This document shows, piece by piece, positions 18,454 to 27,133 of a stretch of DNA of 64,000 bases. Source of the DNA: Streptomyces asiaticus. GTDB taxonomy: Bacteria; Actinomycetota; Actinomycetes; Streptomycetales; Streptomycetaceae. Where the stretch lies: the NCBI RefSeq assembly GCF_018138715.1, contig NZ_JAGSHX010000006.1:4712001-4776000 (forward strand). The letters are read 5' to 3'. The notes under the pieces were generated by a model that was given only the letters and a program-made list of their open reading frames with translations, was not told the origin of the DNA and did no database searches. Numbering within the stretch: position 1 is the first letter of the stretch; each line of letters starts with the position of its first letter. The position numbers were made by a program, and so were the translations under genes.

Positions 18454-20529
18454 GTGCGCAACCTCCTGCCGCTCATCAGCTCACACCCGGGCGGTCGGTC
18501 CGCACTGACGTGCCGGTACCGCTGTGGCGACGCCTGCCTTCACGAGACGCCGAACACCAGCGACAACGCCTACGTGGGCGATGTCATCGCCGGTGCCGCC
18601 TCGCGCCGTGCCCTGCTGCGGGCCGGTGCCGTGGTGACCGTGGCCGCCGCGACCGGTGCGGTGGCGGTGGAGCGGGCGCCGCAGGCGTCCGCCGCGACGG
18701 GCGGTGCCGCCGCGGAGCACAAGGCTGCGGCGAAGAGCAAGCCCGCCCGCGGCCTCCGCTTCGCACCGGTCGCCCCCAACACCGAGGACACCGTGGTCGT
18801 CGCCGACGGCCACGACCAGAACGTGGTGATCCGCTGGGGCGACCCGATCCTGCGCGGCGCGCCCGCGTTCGACCCGGACCGGCAGAGCGCCAAGGCCCAG
18901 GCGGGCCAGTTCGGTTACAACAACGACTACATGGCGGTCCTGGACGTCCCCGGCGAGCGCGACCATCAGCTGCTCGTGGTCAACCATGAGTACACCGACG
19001 AGGTGCTGATGTTCTCGGGTTACGACCCGGAGAACCCCACCCGCGAGCAGGCCGAGATCGGCTGGGCCGCGCACGGCCTGTCCGTGGTCGTGACGGCCGA
19101 GGAGCGCGGTCTCGGCCGGCTCACCGCGCTGTCGCGCCACCGCCTCAACCGCCGTATCACCGCGACCACTCCGTTCGAGGTCACCGGCCCGGCGGCGGGC
19201 AGCGAGCTGCTGCGCACCTCCGCCGACCCGACCGGCAAGCGGATCCTCGGCACGCTGAACAACTGCGGCGGCGGCATCACGCCGTGGGGCACGGTGCTCT
19301 CCGGCGAGGAGAACTTCAACCAGTACTTCGCAGGCGGCGGTTCGGTCACCGACCCGGCCACCGCGGCCCGCCTCAAGCGCTACGGCATCACCGGCGCCGC
19401 CTCCGAGCGCAAGTGGGAACGGTTCGACGACCGTTTCGACGTGGCCAAGGAGCCGAACGAGACCAACCGCTTCGGCTGGGTGATCGAGATCGACCCGTTC
19501 GACCCCGAGTCCACCCCGCGCAAGCTCACCGCGCTGGGCCGCTTCAAGCACGAGGCCGCCGAGCCCCGGCTGACCACCGACGGCCGTCCGGTCCTCTACA
19601 TGGGCGACGACGAGAAGTTCGACTACTTCTACAAGTTCGTCTCCGCCAAGCGGATGATGAAGGGCAACAGCCGCATCGCCCGCGAGCACAACCGCACGCT
19701 GCTGGACGAGGGCACGCTGTACGTCGCCAAGTTCACCGGTGACAGCCCGTCCGCCGAGATCGACGGCTCCGGAAAGCTGCCGAAGGACGGCGAGTTCGAC
19801 GGCGCCGGTGAGTGGATCCCGCTGGCCTGCGGCGACCGCTCCTTCGTGGAGGGCATGACCGCCGAGGAGGTCTACGTCTTCACGCGTATCGCCGCCGACA
19901 AGGCGGGCGCGACGAAGATGGACCGCCCCGAGGACGTCGAGCCGAGCCCGCGCACCGGCCGGGTCTACATCGCGCTGACCAACAACAGCGACCGCGGCAA
20001 GGAGGGCAAGGCCCCCGCCGACGAGGCGAACCCGCGCAACGGCAACAAGCACGGCCAGATCCTGGAGCTGACCGAGCGCTGGAACAACGCGGGCTCCACC
20101 CGCTTCAACTGGCGGCTGTTCCTGGTCTGCGGCGACCCCGAGGACCCGAGCACCTACTTCGGCGGCTTCCCCAAGGACCAGGTCAGCCCGATCTCCTGCC
20201 CGGACAACATCACCTTCGACGCGTACGGCAACCTGTGGATCTCCACGGACGGCAACGCGCTCGGCAACCACGACGGGCTGTTCGGCGTGGCCACGGCGGG
20301 CAGCCGCCGCGGTGAGGTCAAGCAGTTCCTGACGGTGCCGAACGGCGCCGAGACCTGCGGGCCGATCGTGCAGGACCGGCGGGTGCTGGTGGCCGTGCAG
20401 CACCCGGGCGAGATCGACGGCGCGAGCGTGGAGAAGCCCGCGTCCACCTGGCCCGACGGCCCGGGCAAGCTGACCCGGCCGTCCGTGATCAGCGTCTGGC
20501 GGCGCGACGGCGGCGACATCGGCGCCTGA
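18454..20529 (+). CDS. phoX: PhoX-family alkaline phosphatase (DUF839)
   Basis: Encodes 691 residues from a GTG at 18454 with GGAGGGG 6 bp upstream; in-frame starts further upstream run through the antisense strand of the VWA gene. A Tat motif SRRALLRAGAVVT starts at residue 50 and predicts export of the folded enzyme. The mature sequence is a full-length PhoX: RWGDPIL, VNHEYTDEVLMF, NNCGGGITPWGT, GEENFNQYF, HEAAEPRL and the C-terminal PDNITFDAYGNLWISTDG block, including the acidic residues that ligate the Ca/Fe cofactor. It releases phosphate from organic esters outside the cell. A PHO-box-like repeat upstream fits phosphate-starvation control. The stop codon is the first of seven identical in-frame TGA codons in a 9-bp tandem repeat. 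Confidence 0.93.
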   Translation: MRNLLPLISSHPGGRSALTCRYRCGDACLHETPNTSDNAYVGDVIAGAASRRALLRAGAVVTVAAATGAVAVERAPQASAATGGAAAEHKAAAKSKPARGLRFAPVAPNTEDTVVVADGHDQNVVIRWGDPILRGAPAFDPDRQSAKAQAGQFGYNNDYMAVLDVPGERDHQLLVVNHEYTDEVLMFSGYDPENPTREQAEIGWAAHGLSVVVTAEERGLGRLTALSRHRLNRRITATTPFEVTGPAAGSELLRTSADPTGKRILGTLNNCGGGITPWGTVLSGEENFNQYFAGGGSVTDPATAARLKRYGITGAASERKWERFDDRFDVAKEPNETNRFGWVIEIDPFDPESTPRKLTALGRFKHEAAEPRLTTDGRPVLYMGDDEKFDYFYKFVSAKRMMKGNSRIAREHNRTLLDEGTLYVAKFTGDSPSAEIDGSGKLPKDGEFDGAGEWIPLACGDRSFVEGMTAEEVYVFTRIAADKAGATKMDRPEDVEPSPRTGRVYIALTNNSDRGKEGKAPADEANPRNGNKHGQILELTERWNNAGSTRFNWRLFLVCGDPEDPSTYFGGFPKDQVSPISCPDNITFDAYGNLWISTDGNALGNHDGLFGVATAGSRRGEVKQFLTVPNGAETCGPIVQDRRVLVAVQHPGEIDGASVEKPASTWPDGPGKLTRPSVISVWRRDGGDIGA

Positions 20530-20591
20530 GGCGCCTGAGGCGCCTGAGGCGCCTGAGGCGCCTGAGGCGCCTGAGGCGCCTGAGCGCCTGA
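20521..20591. repeat. 9-bp tandem repeat spanning the phoX stop codon
   Basis: Seven perfect copies of GGCGCCTGA (20521-20583) plus an 8-bp partial copy. The unit is a multiple of three, so each copy repeats the phoX stop codon in frame. The first copy encodes the final Gly-Ala-stop. GGCGCC is self-complementary, so the array could fold into several hairpins between phoX and the convergent polymerase gene. Confidence 0.9.
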
Positions 20592-20621
20592 CACTCCGTG
20601 AGGCGCCTGACGCTCCGGCGC

Positions 20622-21560
20622 TCAGCCCTCGCCCTCCGCGAGCCGCTTCAGCCGCTCGCGGGGGCCGCGCAGTGAACGGCCCCTGGTGTCCGTACGGGCC
20701 CAGGGGTCGTCCGCGAGCCGTTCGCCGACCGTCCGCAGCGTCCAGCGGTCGGCCCTCAGCTCCGGGTCGTCCAGCTCCCCCGCGTCGATGGGCGTGGCCA
20801 CGGGCGCTCCCGGCTTGGCGCGCACCCCGTACGGGCTGACGGCGGTCTGGGCGTAGGCGTTGCGCTGGGTGTCCAGGTAGAGCCGGCCGCGCCGGTTGGC
20901 CTTGCGCGGCTCGGTGGTGAGCCGGTCGGGGTGGCGGGCGGCCAGCAGATCGGCGGCGTCGCGGGCGAAGGACCGCACGGTGTCGAAGTCGGCGCGGCGG
21001 TCCAGCGGGACGATGACGTGCAGCCCGCGCGAACCGGTGGTCATCAGCAGCCCCGGCAGCCCGAGCTCGCCGAGCAGTCCGCAGCAGCGGCGGGCCGTCC
21101 AGCGCACCTCCTCGAAACCGGACTCACCCGACGAGGGCGGATCGAGGTCGAAGACCAGCCGGTCGGGGTGGTCGGGCCGGTCGGCCCGGGAGAGCCAGCG
21201 GTGCGGGGTGACGCACGCCTGGTCGGCGAGGTAGAGGAGGGTAGCGGTGTTGTCGCAGACCACATGGGTGACCTCACCGCCCTCCTTGGGGAGCACGGCG
21301 CGGCGCACCCAGTCCGGAAAGTAGTCGGGTGCGTTCTTCTGCATCAGCGGCTTGCCGCCGATTCCGTCCGGATGGCGTTCCATCATCAAAGGGCGGCCGC
21401 GCAACTGCGGAATGATGCGCCGGGAGACCGAGCGGTAGTACTCGACGAGGTCCCACTTCGTGATCCCGTCGTCGGGGAACAGCTCCTTTTCCGGCCGGCT
21501 GACCCGTACGGTGTGGCCCCCGGTCCTGACGTTTCGCGCATCGGTCCGCTTCTCGCTCAT
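20622..21560 (-). CDS. LigD-type NHEJ polymerase domain protein
   Basis: Encodes 312 residues, equivalent to the stand-alone primase-polymerase domain of bacterial LigD. Key motifs: FDLDPPS with the two metal-binding Asp residues, TTGSRGLHVIVPL with the catalytic His, and the DTQRNAYAQTAV(S)PYGVRA block with RRGRLYLD just before. It would fill in and ribonucleotide-extend DNA ends during non-homologous end joining. Ku is not in the window; an ATP-dependent ligase lies 3 kb away but is of the LigB type and not an obvious operon partner. Start at 21560 (SEKRTDARN) is chosen by analogy; ATG 21581 is possible. No strong ribosome site. Confidence 0.9.
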   Translation of the reverse strand: MSEKRTDARNVRTGGHTVRVSRPEKELFPDDGITKWDLVEYYRSVSRRIIPQLRGRPLMMERHPDGIGGKPLMQKNAPDYFPDWVRRAVLPKEGGEVTHVVCDNTATLLYLADQACVTPHRWLSRADRPDHPDRLVFDLDPPSSGESGFEEVRWTARRCCGLLGELGLPGLLMTTGSRGLHVIVPLDRRADFDTVRSFARDAADLLAARHPDRLTTEPRKANRRGRLYLDTQRNAYAQTAVSPYGVRAKPGAPVATPIDAGELDDPELRADRWTLRTVGERLADDPWARTDTRGRSLRGPRERLKRLAEGEG

Positions 21561-21641
21561 ATCGGGCCCGGGTAACCCCATGGATCGCTGACTAAACTCT
21601 GGAGTCAGGAAAACGGGAGAAGTTGAAAAGCGGGGGAAATC

Positions 21642-22766
21642 ATGGGGAGACCAGGTTCGCTCGGCCCGCCGACGACGGATCGGCGCGGCCGCTGGGCGCA
21701 GAGCCCGCTCGCGCTGATGGACACCACCATGGACCAGTTGCGCACCCTGATCATGGTCCATGAGGCGGGTACGGCGCTCGGCGCGGCACGGATTCTGGGC
21801 CGTGAACAGTCCAGTGTGCAAAAGCAGATCGACACCATGAACCGGAACTTTCGCGAGCTTTGCGGCGAACCCCTCATACTCAAGCAGGGGCGGGGCAAGG
21901 ATGTGCTGTTCACCGGCACCGGAGAAGCCCTGGTCGAATTGGCGCGCGGAACTCTCGGCGACTGGCTGGACGGTATCCATGAGTCACGGCGCCGCCTGGG
22001 AAAAACGCTGATGGTGGGCACCACCCGATTTACCCTCAGCTATCTGGCGGGTGCCGGGGAGCGGGTGGCCGAGGACTTCCGGCAGCGCGCTATCGAGCTC
22101 AAGGTCGGCCATGTGCGCACCCGGGACGTACTGGCCAAGCTGCGCGCCAAGGATGTGGACCTGGTGTGCGGCTCCGTGGTGACCCGGCCCGAGGGCGACG
22201 ACGAGCTCGCCGCCTTCGATGTGATGGAGTGGCGGCGCAGCGGGGTCTCGCTGCTGACCAATCTCTCCGAGGCCGAGCTGCCCGGCCCCACCGCCCCGAC
22301 CAGCGCGCTGCGCACCCTGCCGCTGGTGGTCTCGGCGAGCGGGCTGATGGCCGGGGTGCTGCACACCTGGTTCGGCGGTGACTACCGCGGCAAGCTGCGC
22401 ATCGCGGCCGAGATCGACACCGTCAACTACGGCTTCGAACTGCTGCGCTCGGGGCTGCTCCGCGGCTGCATGCTGGTCACCAAGGGGGTCGCGGACGCGG
22501 CGGGCGATCCGAGGGTGGCGTACGGACGCGGGCTGCGCGCCGTCGAGCTGGTCAATGACACCGGGCCCCGGCTGGAGGTGCTGCTGGGCGCGTTCACCCG
22601 GCGCGGGGAGCGCGCGTCCTATGACCCGGCCCATCCGCTCAATCTGCTCTGGGACGCGCTCGCGCGGGAGAACGCGCGCTGGCAGCGGGAGCAGCGCTGG
22701 CCGACGGCGGGTCTTGAGCCCGATCCGTTCGAGCTGGCCAACTCCTACGACCCGAGCGAGAGCTGA
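21642..22766 (+). CDS. LysR-like transcriptional regulator
   Basis: Encodes 374 residues. GGGGGAAA precedes the ATG. After a ~28-residue extension, a LysR-type helix-turn-helix occupies about 28-90 (DQLRTLIMVHEAGTALGAAR, with SSVQKQIDTMN as the recognition region), followed by a type-2 periplasmic-binding-like effector domain to about residue 310 and a C-terminal extension. Compared with classic LysR proteins the HTH is divergent and the protein ~70 residues longer. It is divergent from the LigD-type gene, sharing 81 bp, but whether it controls that gene is unknown. Confidence 0.78.
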   Translation: MGRPGSLGPPTTDRRGRWAQSPLALMDTTMDQLRTLIMVHEAGTALGAARILGREQSSVQKQIDTMNRNFRELCGEPLILKQGRGKDVLFTGTGEALVELARGTLGDWLDGIHESRRRLGKTLMVGTTRFTLSYLAGAGERVAEDFRQRAIELKVGHVRTRDVLAKLRAKDVDLVCGSVVTRPEGDDELAAFDVMEWRRSGVSLLTNLSEAELPGPTAPTSALRTLPLVVSASGLMAGVLHTWFGGDYRGKLRIAAEIDTVNYGFELLRSGLLRGCMLVTKGVADAAGDPRVAYGRGLRAVELVNDTGPRLEVLLGAFTRRGERASYDPAHPLNLLWDALARENARWQREQRWPTAGLEPDPFELANSYDPSES

Positions 22767-22781
22767 GCCCCCGGTCGGGAT

Positions 22782-23930
22782 TCAGCTCTGTGGCCCGTAC
22801 AGGTCCAGCTCCACCAGCAGCGCCCGGTGGTCGGTGTGCGGCAGCTCCAGGAACCGGGCCGCGCGCGGCCGCAGTGCCCGGCTGACCAGGACGTGGTCGA
22901 TCTGCGCCCCCAGGAGCGGGGCCGTGGCGCTCGGCCAGCTGGGTGTGCGGGGCACCCCGGCGGCCCGTGCGCTGTCCCGCAGCCCGGTGTCCAGCACGGC
23001 CCGGAAGGCGGCGTGGTCCTGGGTGGCGTTGAAGTCGCCCGCGATCAGGGTGGGTTCCTCGCCCCGCCCGTCCGCGTAGGCCCGCAGCCGCCCGAGCTCG
23101 GTGCGCCAGAGGTCCACTTGCCCCGGCATCGGCGGCATGGGATGGGCGACCTGCATCCGCAGCCGCTGCCCCGCGACCCGGACGACCGCGCCCGGCATCC
23201 GCAGCGTTCCGCGCACCCCCTCGGCCCGGGTCAGCGGATGGCGGCTGAGGATCGCCGAGCCCGCGGCGGCGCTGTCGCCGAGGGCGACGCTCCGGTACGA
23301 GTAGGCCCTGCGGACGGCGGCCGAGTCCAGCGCCGCGGCGCATCGCGTATCGCACTCCTGCACCGCGACCAGGTCCGGCCGCTCCCGGCGCAGCGCGCTC
23401 AGCAGCCCCTCCCTGGCCTGGCCGAACTCGAGGTTCGCGGTCATCACCCGCAGCCGGGCGAGGACGGGTCCGTGCGGCTCGGCGTCCGAGGGCGGGGAGC
23501 CGCCGTCGTACGGCTGGATGAACCATCCGGTGGCCGCCGCTGCCGCCAGCGCCCAGCCGCACCCCAGCGACCAGCGCGCGGCCGTGCTGAGCAGCAGCCC
23601 GAGCGCCGCCGGGACCAGCAGCCAGGGCAGGAAGGCGAGCAGCTGCGGTATGGGGGTGATGCCGTCGGTGTCCATGGCCCGGCACAGCACCACCACGCTG
23701 ACCACAGCCAGGGGCGGCATCGCGCACCAGGCCGCCCACCGCCGGGCCCGTCCGCCGGGGAGCCTTAGCAGCCGGGCGGCGGCCCGGGCGCCGCGCGGTG
23801 CCCGCGGGCGGCCGGGGCCTGCGGCTTGGTCCTCCGCGACTGTCGTCTCCACGCTGGGCCTCTCGATCGGGGCGGGGCGCACATTCTCTCGTACGCATTG
23901 GCGAGCGGCCCTGACGTTCACGCCGGGCAA
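22782..23930 (-). CDS. Membrane-anchored endonuclease/exonuclease/phosphatase-fold protein
   Basis: Encodes up to 382 residues; the N-terminus is uncertain, with GTG alternatives at 23852 and 23882. Three hydrophobic segments (about 70-155, e.g. PLAVVSVVVL, LLAFLPWLLVPAALGLLL, GWALAAAAATGWF) are followed by a complete EEP domain: RVMTANLEFG, DLVAVQECD, LIAGDFNAT and a final DHRALLVELD, giving the metal-binding Asn/Glu and catalytic Asp/His. The catalytic domain probably faces outside. Family members cleave phosphodiesters of nucleic acids or lipids; the substrate is not inferable. Convergent with the LysR-like gene, 15 bp apart. Confidence 0.85.
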   Translation of the reverse strand: MPGVNVRAARQCVRENVRPAPIERPSVETTVAEDQAAGPGRPRAPRGARAAARLLRLPGGRARRWAAWCAMPPLAVVSVVVLCRAMDTDGITPIPQLLAFLPWLLVPAALGLLLSTAARWSLGCGWALAAAAATGWFIQPYDGGSPPSDAEPHGPVLARLRVMTANLEFGQAREGLLSALRRERPDLVAVQECDTRCAAALDSAAVRRAYSYRSVALGDSAAAGSAILSRHPLTRAEGVRGTLRMPGAVVRVAGQRLRMQVAHPMPPMPGQVDLWRTELGRLRAYADGRGEEPTLIAGDFNATQDHAAFRAVLDTGLRDSARAAGVPRTPSWPSATAPLLGAQIDHVLVSRALRPRAARFLELPHTDHRALLVELDLYGPQS

Positions 23931-24019
23931 GCGAACAGTTGTCTCATGGGTCGCTGGGGCGGCTGATCGTTGGGGAAGCGGCGGTCGTGTGTGTGGTGGT
24001 CGTACTACGGTCCGATGTC

Positions 24020-24705
24020 ATGAAGCTGGTCGTGCAGGTGAAGCTGCTGCCGACGCCGTAGCAGGCGTCGGTCCTGGAGGCGACCCTGCGCGTCTGTAAC
24101 CGGGCCGCCACCTACGCCTCGCAGGTTGCCTTCGCCAAGGAGCTGAAGGACCGCAACGGCCTCCAGAAGGAGGTGTACGCGGACCTGAAGGCGAGATTCG
24201 GGCTGTCGGCCCAACCGGCGGTGCGGGCGGTGAAAAAGGTCGTCGATGCCTATGCGACGCTGAGGGCCAACCTGTGGGCGGGGAACCTGGGCCCGCCCAC
24301 ATCCAAGCGCTACCGGAAGGCCGTCGGCGCCCCCATCGGCTTTCGTCCGGAGGCGGCCCAGCCGTTCGCAAGCGGGTACGGTTACGCCGCGATCAGCGGG
24401 GCGCCCTCTCCTCCTGGCCCTTCCACCAGCTGGGACAGCACCTTGCCTACAAGTGCCGCAAGGTCGGGGTGCCGTTCCTCGAAGTGGATGCGGCCTACAC
24501 CTCGCAGCGCTGTCCGCGCTGTGGGCACACCGATCGGGCCAACCGGCCCGATCGGGACTGTTTTCGCTGTCGTCGGTGTGGGCTCTCCCCCGGCTACCGC
24601 TGGGAGGTGCCCCCTGGCCTCGCCGATGTCGTCGCCGGGGTCAATGTGCGCGATCGCGCACGCTCGGCGTGGGTGTTTGTCACCGCACCCGCACCCTCCC
24701 GCTGA
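24020..24705 (+). pseudogene. Decayed tnpB (IS200/IS605-type) remnant
   Basis: The reading frame opening at 24020 begins like streptomycete TnpB (KLVVQVKLLPTP) but has TAG at codon 14 (24059-24061), then continues in frame through NRAATYASQVAFAKEL, KARFGLSAQ, RANLWAGNLG and PIGFRPEAAQPF to about 24375. Near 24380-24420 it jumps frame to the C-terminal part: HLAYKCRKVGVPFLEVDAAYTSQRCPRCGH, CFRCRRCG zinc ribbon, and VRDRARSAWVFVTAP. The central region with the first RuvC catalytic residues is missing, perhaps 150-200 codons, so it cannot be a functional nuclease. No TnpA gene is nearby. Confidence 0.85.
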
Positions 24706-24777
24706 CGACCGCTGGGGTTGGGTGGATGCGACCCGTGACCGTCCTGTCGTAGGAGGTAGTCGGGAGCGCGACGAGGT

Positions 24778-24812
24778 GTGCACGGCCGAGCGCAACAAAC
24801 TCGGCCGTGCAC
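24778..24812. terminator. Strong hairpin after the ligase gene / tnpB remnant
   Basis: Perfect 13-bp inverted repeat GTGCACGGCCGAG / CTCGGCCGTGCAC with a 9-nt loop, starting 2 bp past the ligase stop codon. It is ideally placed as the ligase terminator on the minus strand. It also lies downstream of the tnpB remnant, where a right-end hairpin of the original element might be expected. Confidence 0.75.
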
Positions 24813-24814
24813 GA

Positions 24815-26362
24815 CTAAGAAGGTGACCCGCCGCGCAGCGCCAGCACCGTCTCGACCGTGTCCGCCTGATCCGCCGGTTTGTCCTCCCGGTAGCGCAGCA
24901 CCCGCGCGAACCGCAGCGTGACGCCCGCCGGATAGCGGGACGAGCGCTGGAGCCCGTCGAAGGCCACCTCCACCACCAGCTCCGGCCGCACCCGCACCAC
25001 CCAGCCGTCATCGCTGACCGCGATCCCCAGCAGCGCCTCCGTCTGCCACTCCAGCATCACGTCGGTCAGCCCCTTGAACGTCTTGCCCAGCATCACGTAC
25101 GTGCCGTCCGGCGCCCGCGCGCCCAGATGGAGGTTGGACAGCTTCCCGGTGCGGCGGCCGTGCCCCCACTCCGCCGCCAGCACCACCAGATCCAGCGTGT
25201 GCACCGGCTTGACCTTCAGCCAGGACGCCCCGCGCCGGCCCGCGCCGTACGGCGCCTCCAACCCCTTGACCAGCACCCCCTCATGCCCCCGGGCCAACAC
25301 GTCCGCGGCGAACTCACCGGCCGCCCGCCGGGTTTCCGGATCCGCCGGGTCCTCGGCCACCAGCCGCCGGACCCGCCGCGGCCCGGGGGTGATCCGGGCC
25401 AGTTCGGCATGGCGCTCATGGGTCGGCAGGTCGAGCAGATCGCGGTCGTCCACCATGAGCAGATCGAAGAAGACGGGGGACAGTGGCAGCGCGACCGACG
25501 CCCCGGCCACATCGAGCCGCGAGCCGACCCGGCCGGAGGTCTCCTGGAACGGCCGGGGCCGCCCCTCCGCGTCCAGCAGGATCACCTCGCCGTCGAGGAT
25601 CGCCCGGTCCACCGCCAGCTCCCGCGCCGCCGTGACCACCTCCGGCAGCCGCTCGGTGATCTCGTCGAGGGTGCGGGTGTAGATCCGTACCTCCTCGCCG
25701 TCCCGGTGGACCTGTACCCGGATCCCGTCCAGCTTCTCCTCGACCGCGCACGCCCCCAGCCGGTTCATGGCGTCGTCGAGGTCCTTGGCGCTCTGCGCCA
25801 GCATCGGCAGCACCGGCCGCCCCACCTCGAGCCGGAAGTCGGCCAGCGCCTCCGGGCCGCGCGCCAGCAGCGCCTCGGCCACCGCGCCCAGCGAACCGCC
25901 GAGCATCACCGCCCGCCGCACCTCGGCGGCCGGTGCGCCGACGGCCTCGGCGAGCCCCTCCACGGCCAGCCCCTCCAGCGCCCCCTGCCGCAGTTCCCCG
26001 CCGATCAGGCCGAGCAGAAAGCCCTGCTCCTCCTTGGTCGCGGCGGACAGCAGCTCGCCCACCAGCCGCTTGCGGGCCGCCGTCGCACCGGTGCCGGAGA
26101 CCGCCGCGACCCGGCTCAGGGCCTCGTCCACATCGAGCACCGCGAGCGTCGGCTCGGCGGCGGGTTCCCGCCGGTGGCGCAGGGTGGACCAGCCCACTCC
26201 GGTGCGGCGCTGGGGCAGCTTGCCCGCGAGATAGGTGATCACCACGGCCGCCTCGGCCGGTTCCGTGCGCCGGAACAGCCGGGCCAGTGCGGCGATCTTC
26301 TCCGAGCGGGCGGAGGTGGCCGCGACCTGGCGGGAGGTCAGCGCGACATCAGCCAGCAGCAT
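24815..26362 (-). CDS. ATP-dependent DNA ligase, LigB type
   Basis: Encodes 515 residues, the usual length of actinobacterial LigB (mycobacterial Rv3062-like). N-terminal helical DNA-binding domain (about 1-200); nucleotidyltransferase core with motif I EEKLDGIR (adenylated Lys about residue 210), [28 protein letters not shown] and WLKVKP; then the OB-fold. It seals nicks using ATP; in mycobacteria LigB is non-essential and not the main NHEJ ligase. The upstream small membrane-protein gene ends 48 bp before this start and may be co-transcribed. A perfect hairpin follows the stop codon. Confidence 0.93.
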   Translation of the reverse strand: MLLADVALTSRQVAATSARSEKIAALARLFRRTEPAEAAVVITYLAGKLPQRRTGVGWSTLRHRREPAAEPTLAVLDVDEALSRVAAVSGTGATAARKRLVGELLSAATKEEQGFLLGLIGGELRQGALEGLAVEGLAEAVGAPAAEVRRAVMLGGSLGAVAEALLARGPEALADFRLEVGRPVLPMLAQSAKDLDDAMNRLGACAVEEKLDGIRVQVHRDGEEVRIYTRTLDEITERLPEVVTAARELAVDRAILDGEVILLDAEGRPRPFQETSGRVGSRLDVAGASVALPLSPVFFDLLMVDDRDLLDLPTHERHAELARITPGPRRVRRLVAEDPADPETRRAAGEFAADVLARGHEGVLVKGLEAPYGAGRRGASWLKVKPVHTLDLVVLAAEWGHGRRTGKLSNLHLGARAPDGTYVMLGKTFKGLTDVMLEWQTEALLGIAVSDDGWVVRVRPELVVEVAFDGLQRSSRYPAGVTLRFARVLRYREDKPADQADTVETVLALRGGSPS

Positions 26363-26410
26363 GGCTCCAGCCTGCCCCGCGCCCTGCCGGGAAACCAGGC
26401 GTCGCGACCC

Positions 26411-26881
26411 TCAGGCGGTGCGTCCCGCCTCGGGCCCTCCCATCTCCGCGCGTCCCGCGCCGCCACGGCTCGGCCCGGCGCACAGCGCCCAGATCACCAG
26501 GGCGTCGACGATGAGCAGCACCGTGGCCCAGACCGGGTAGTACGGCAGCCACAGGAAGTTGGCGATCAGCGCGAGAAAGGCCAGCACCACACCCGTGACG
26601 CGGGCCCACATCGCACCGGTGAACACCGCGAACCCGGCGACCACCACGGCGATCCCGACAGCCAGGTGGACCCAGCCCCATCCGGCCAGGTCGAACTGGA
26701 AGATATAGCTCTGCGTGACCAGGAAGACCCGGTCGGTCCGGATGGCCGAGATGCCCTGGAGCAGGTTCATCAGCCCACCGAAGATCATCATGACCCCCGC
26801 GAAGACGAACCATCCGCTCACCGCCCGGTGCATATGGCCCGGAGCGGCCCCTGTCTGAACTCCACCGGCGTGACTGGCCAT
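26411..26881 (-). CDS. Four-TM small membrane protein (DUF7144-like)
   Basis: Encodes 156 residues. GAAGGAG lies just upstream of the ATG at 26881, which excludes the longer in-frame start at 26923. Four transmembrane helices can be seen: VSGWFVFAGVMMIFGGLMNL, WVHLAVGIAVVVAGFAVFTG, VTGVVLAFLALIANFLWLP and VWATVLLIVDALVIWALC. The loop between helices 1 and 2 (IRTDRVFLVTQSYIFQFDLAGWGW) is typical of a widespread actinobacterial family of unknown function. Function unknown. It could be transcribed together with the ligase gene. Confidence 0.8.
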   Translation of the reverse strand: MASHAGGVQTGAAPGHMHRAVSGWFVFAGVMMIFGGLMNLLQGISAIRTDRVFLVTQSYIFQFDLAGWGWVHLAVGIAVVVAGFAVFTGAMWARVTGVVLAFLALIANFLWLPYYPVWATVLLIVDALVIWALCAGPSRGGAGRAEMGGPEAGRTA

Positions 26882-27133
26882 GTCGGGCTCCTTCGTCCGG
26901 CGCGATCGGCGCCGCCACGACACCGATTCACGGCAATTGGGGTGAATTACCCTTTTCTTAGATTTGCATATCCCCCCGCCTTCGGCACCTCGCTCACCGT
27001 GAGTTCGCTGTGGGCGCGCGGCGGATTCGCCAGGAGAACGGAAAGTCGCGCATCATATGCGGAACGTGATGGCCGCCTGGCTGCCGGAAGCGGAGATTCG
27101 CCTTCCAAGAATTCCCGGTGTAGATGTATGTGT

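Noticed and set aside
25127..27133. Upstream extension of the Cache-SpoIIE gene
   Set aside because: The frame stays open by chance through the antisense strand of the ligase and membrane-protein genes; the real N-terminus lies close to the first TM helix.
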